Origin: Deltaproteobacteria bacterium
Lineage (GTDB): Bacteria > Desulfobacterota > Desulfobacteria > Desulfobacterales > ETH-SRB1
DNA: 5,852 bases
Assembly: GCA_019314185.1 (NCBI GenBank)
Contig: JAFCZU010000215.1
Span: forward strand, 1 to 5,852
Direction: 5' to 3'
The notes below the pieces were generated by a model, which saw nothing but the letters and a program-made list of their open reading frames with translations, did not search any database and was not told where the DNA came from. The first letter of the stretch is position 1. Every line of letters starts with the position of its first letter. The translations under genes were made by a program, and so were the position numbers. Shown one piece after another: positions 5,156 to 5,852 of this stretch.

Positions 5156-5852
5156 TTGACATCTAAGAAAAAAGTTTCGCGACGAATTGTAATATTAACA
5201 ATAATTACAAGGGGTTATAGCTTATGCTGCGATCATTTGAACCGTACCAAAAGAAACCATGCCTATCGTCTTTTTGCCAATTATGTCAACCAGTTGAAAA
5301 AATACTCCCTGAAACACCGGCACTTGAATCCCGTGGGGATAGACCGCTGAAAATGACTTTCGAAGATCAACTAAAAGCGCTAATTTTCTTTCACCTCGAA
5401 GACCATGTATCGGGTCGGCATCTTATTCAAGTCCTTAAAGAAGATGATTTCGCTCGTAAAAACATTGCTCCTGAAGATGGTATCGGAAAAAGTAGTTTTT
5501 TCGAAACCATCAATACCAGGGGGCTTGAACAACTGCAATCCATATTTCAAAAGCTTAGCCGCGAAGCATCTAATATACTGCCCAATCAGCGTGCTGATCT
5601 CGGTGAACTTGTTGCATTTGATGGTTCACTAATTGATGCAGTACTTTCAATGACTTGGGCTGACTATCGAAAAGGCTCGAAAAAAGCCAAAATTCATTTG
5701 GGCTTTGATTTAAACAAACAAATTCCAACAAAAACAATAATCAAACAAAAAAACCTGTCCGTCTTGTCGGATATCGTGTAGATAATGTCAATTACTGGGT
5801 AGCAACGGATCGCAGGGACTTGATATCTGAACAAATCGCTAAGATTTACAAG
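5156..5852 (+). mobile_element. Partial IS4-type insertion sequence, left part
   Basis: The element is defined by the decayed transposase starting at 5224 and runs off the window. The left boundary is an estimate: it must lie between the integrase remnant (ending about 5118) and the transposase ribosome-binding site (5209-5214). Just before that site, TTGTAAT (5187-5193) and ATTACAA (5204-5210) form a perfect 7-bp inverted repeat that could fold over the start region and limit transposase translation, as is common in insertion sequences. No terminal repeat or target duplication can be proven here. Confidence 0.5.
5224..5852 (+). pseudogene. IS4-family DDE transposase, internally deleted and frameshifted
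   Basis: The first part (5224-5781) encodes 185 residues with the family pattern PLKMTFEDQLKALIFFHLED (41-60), GRHLIQVL (64-71) and AFDGSLIDAVLSMTWADYRK (131-150), in which Asp133 is the expected first catalytic Asp. After FDLNKQIPTK (161-170) the frame ends at TAG 5779-5781. A second frame (5733-5852, shifted by -1) reads NNNQTKKPVRLVGYRVDNV, then YWVATDRRDLISEQIAKIYK, which is the stretch that in these transposases leads to the final R-W-x-I-E catalytic region, and continues off the window. In the family as I know it, about 80 residues including the second catalytic Asp normally lie between these two pieces, so an out-of-frame internal deletion is inferred near 5725-5750, in an A/C-rich tract rich in CAAACAAA-like motifs. 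The ATG at 5224 has AAGGGG (5209-5214) 9 nt upstream. The enzyme should be inactive. Confidence 0.8.

Noticed and set aside
5156..5195. Promoter built on TTGACA at 5156-5161
   Set aside because: No -10 box at 16-18 bp; the nearest AT-rich match (TAATAT, 5190-5195) is 28 bp away.
5156..5350. 64-codon frame (MTSKKKVSRRIV and on) at the start of the IS
   Set aside because: It overlaps the transposase N-terminus in another frame, no ribosome-binding site stands before it, and the transposase frame matches the family from 5224 on.
5405..5632. 75-codon frame within the transposase
   Set aside because: An out-of-frame shadow of the transposase region that carries the first catalytic Asp.

Overview
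The window is AT-rich and gene-sparse. It most likely comes from a sulfate-reducing or related member of the Desulfobacterales (Desulfobacterota). The best clue is a complete PxxKW-type cysteine-rich small protein, a family I know almost only from that group; the abundance of dispersed palindromic repeats and decayed mobile DNA fits. The lineage is inferred from recall, not from a search.

Layout: 1-560 has no intact gene. It holds an inverted pair of a dispersed repeat (28-161), a small open frame on the minus strand that may be a gene relic (238-438), and a very good sigma-70-type promoter (443-471). A terminator-like hairpin lies in the leader of the next gene. 572-850 encodes the PxxKW protein. 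851-1361 carries copy A of an ERIC-like long palindromic repeat, a weak terminator candidate, a promoter candidate, a nested palindrome and a REP-like hairpin that ends about 17 nt before a ribosome-binding site. 1362-2672 encodes a complete class I/II PLP-dependent aminotransferase. 2673-3019 is almost wholly repeats: a GGTGGATT hairpin, copy B of the ERIC-like repeat and an AATTCAGGAATT/CCCTAAA repeat cluster. 3020-4831 encodes a CLC-family anion channel or antiporter with a C-terminal pair of CBS domains. 4832-5223 contains, on the minus strand, the remnant of the N-terminal domain of an integron-type tyrosine recombinase. 5224 to the window end is a broken IS4-type transposase, internally deleted and frameshifted.

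The three intact genes are all on the plus strand. Each is separated from the next by several hundred bases of repeats, so they look independently transcribed, and I see no shared pathway. The aminotransferase is a soluble metabolic enzyme of unknown substrate, the CLC protein sits in the inner membrane, and the PxxKW protein is probably a metal-binding or redox small protein of unknown role. The right-hand quarter looks like a graveyard of recombination elements.

The most unusual signal is the pair of about 145-bp palindromic repeats (899-1042 and 2727-2871). The 7-bp stem at their apex differs between the copies at three base pairs, and in each case both partners have changed so that pairing is kept. 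This suggests that the folded form is what is maintained.
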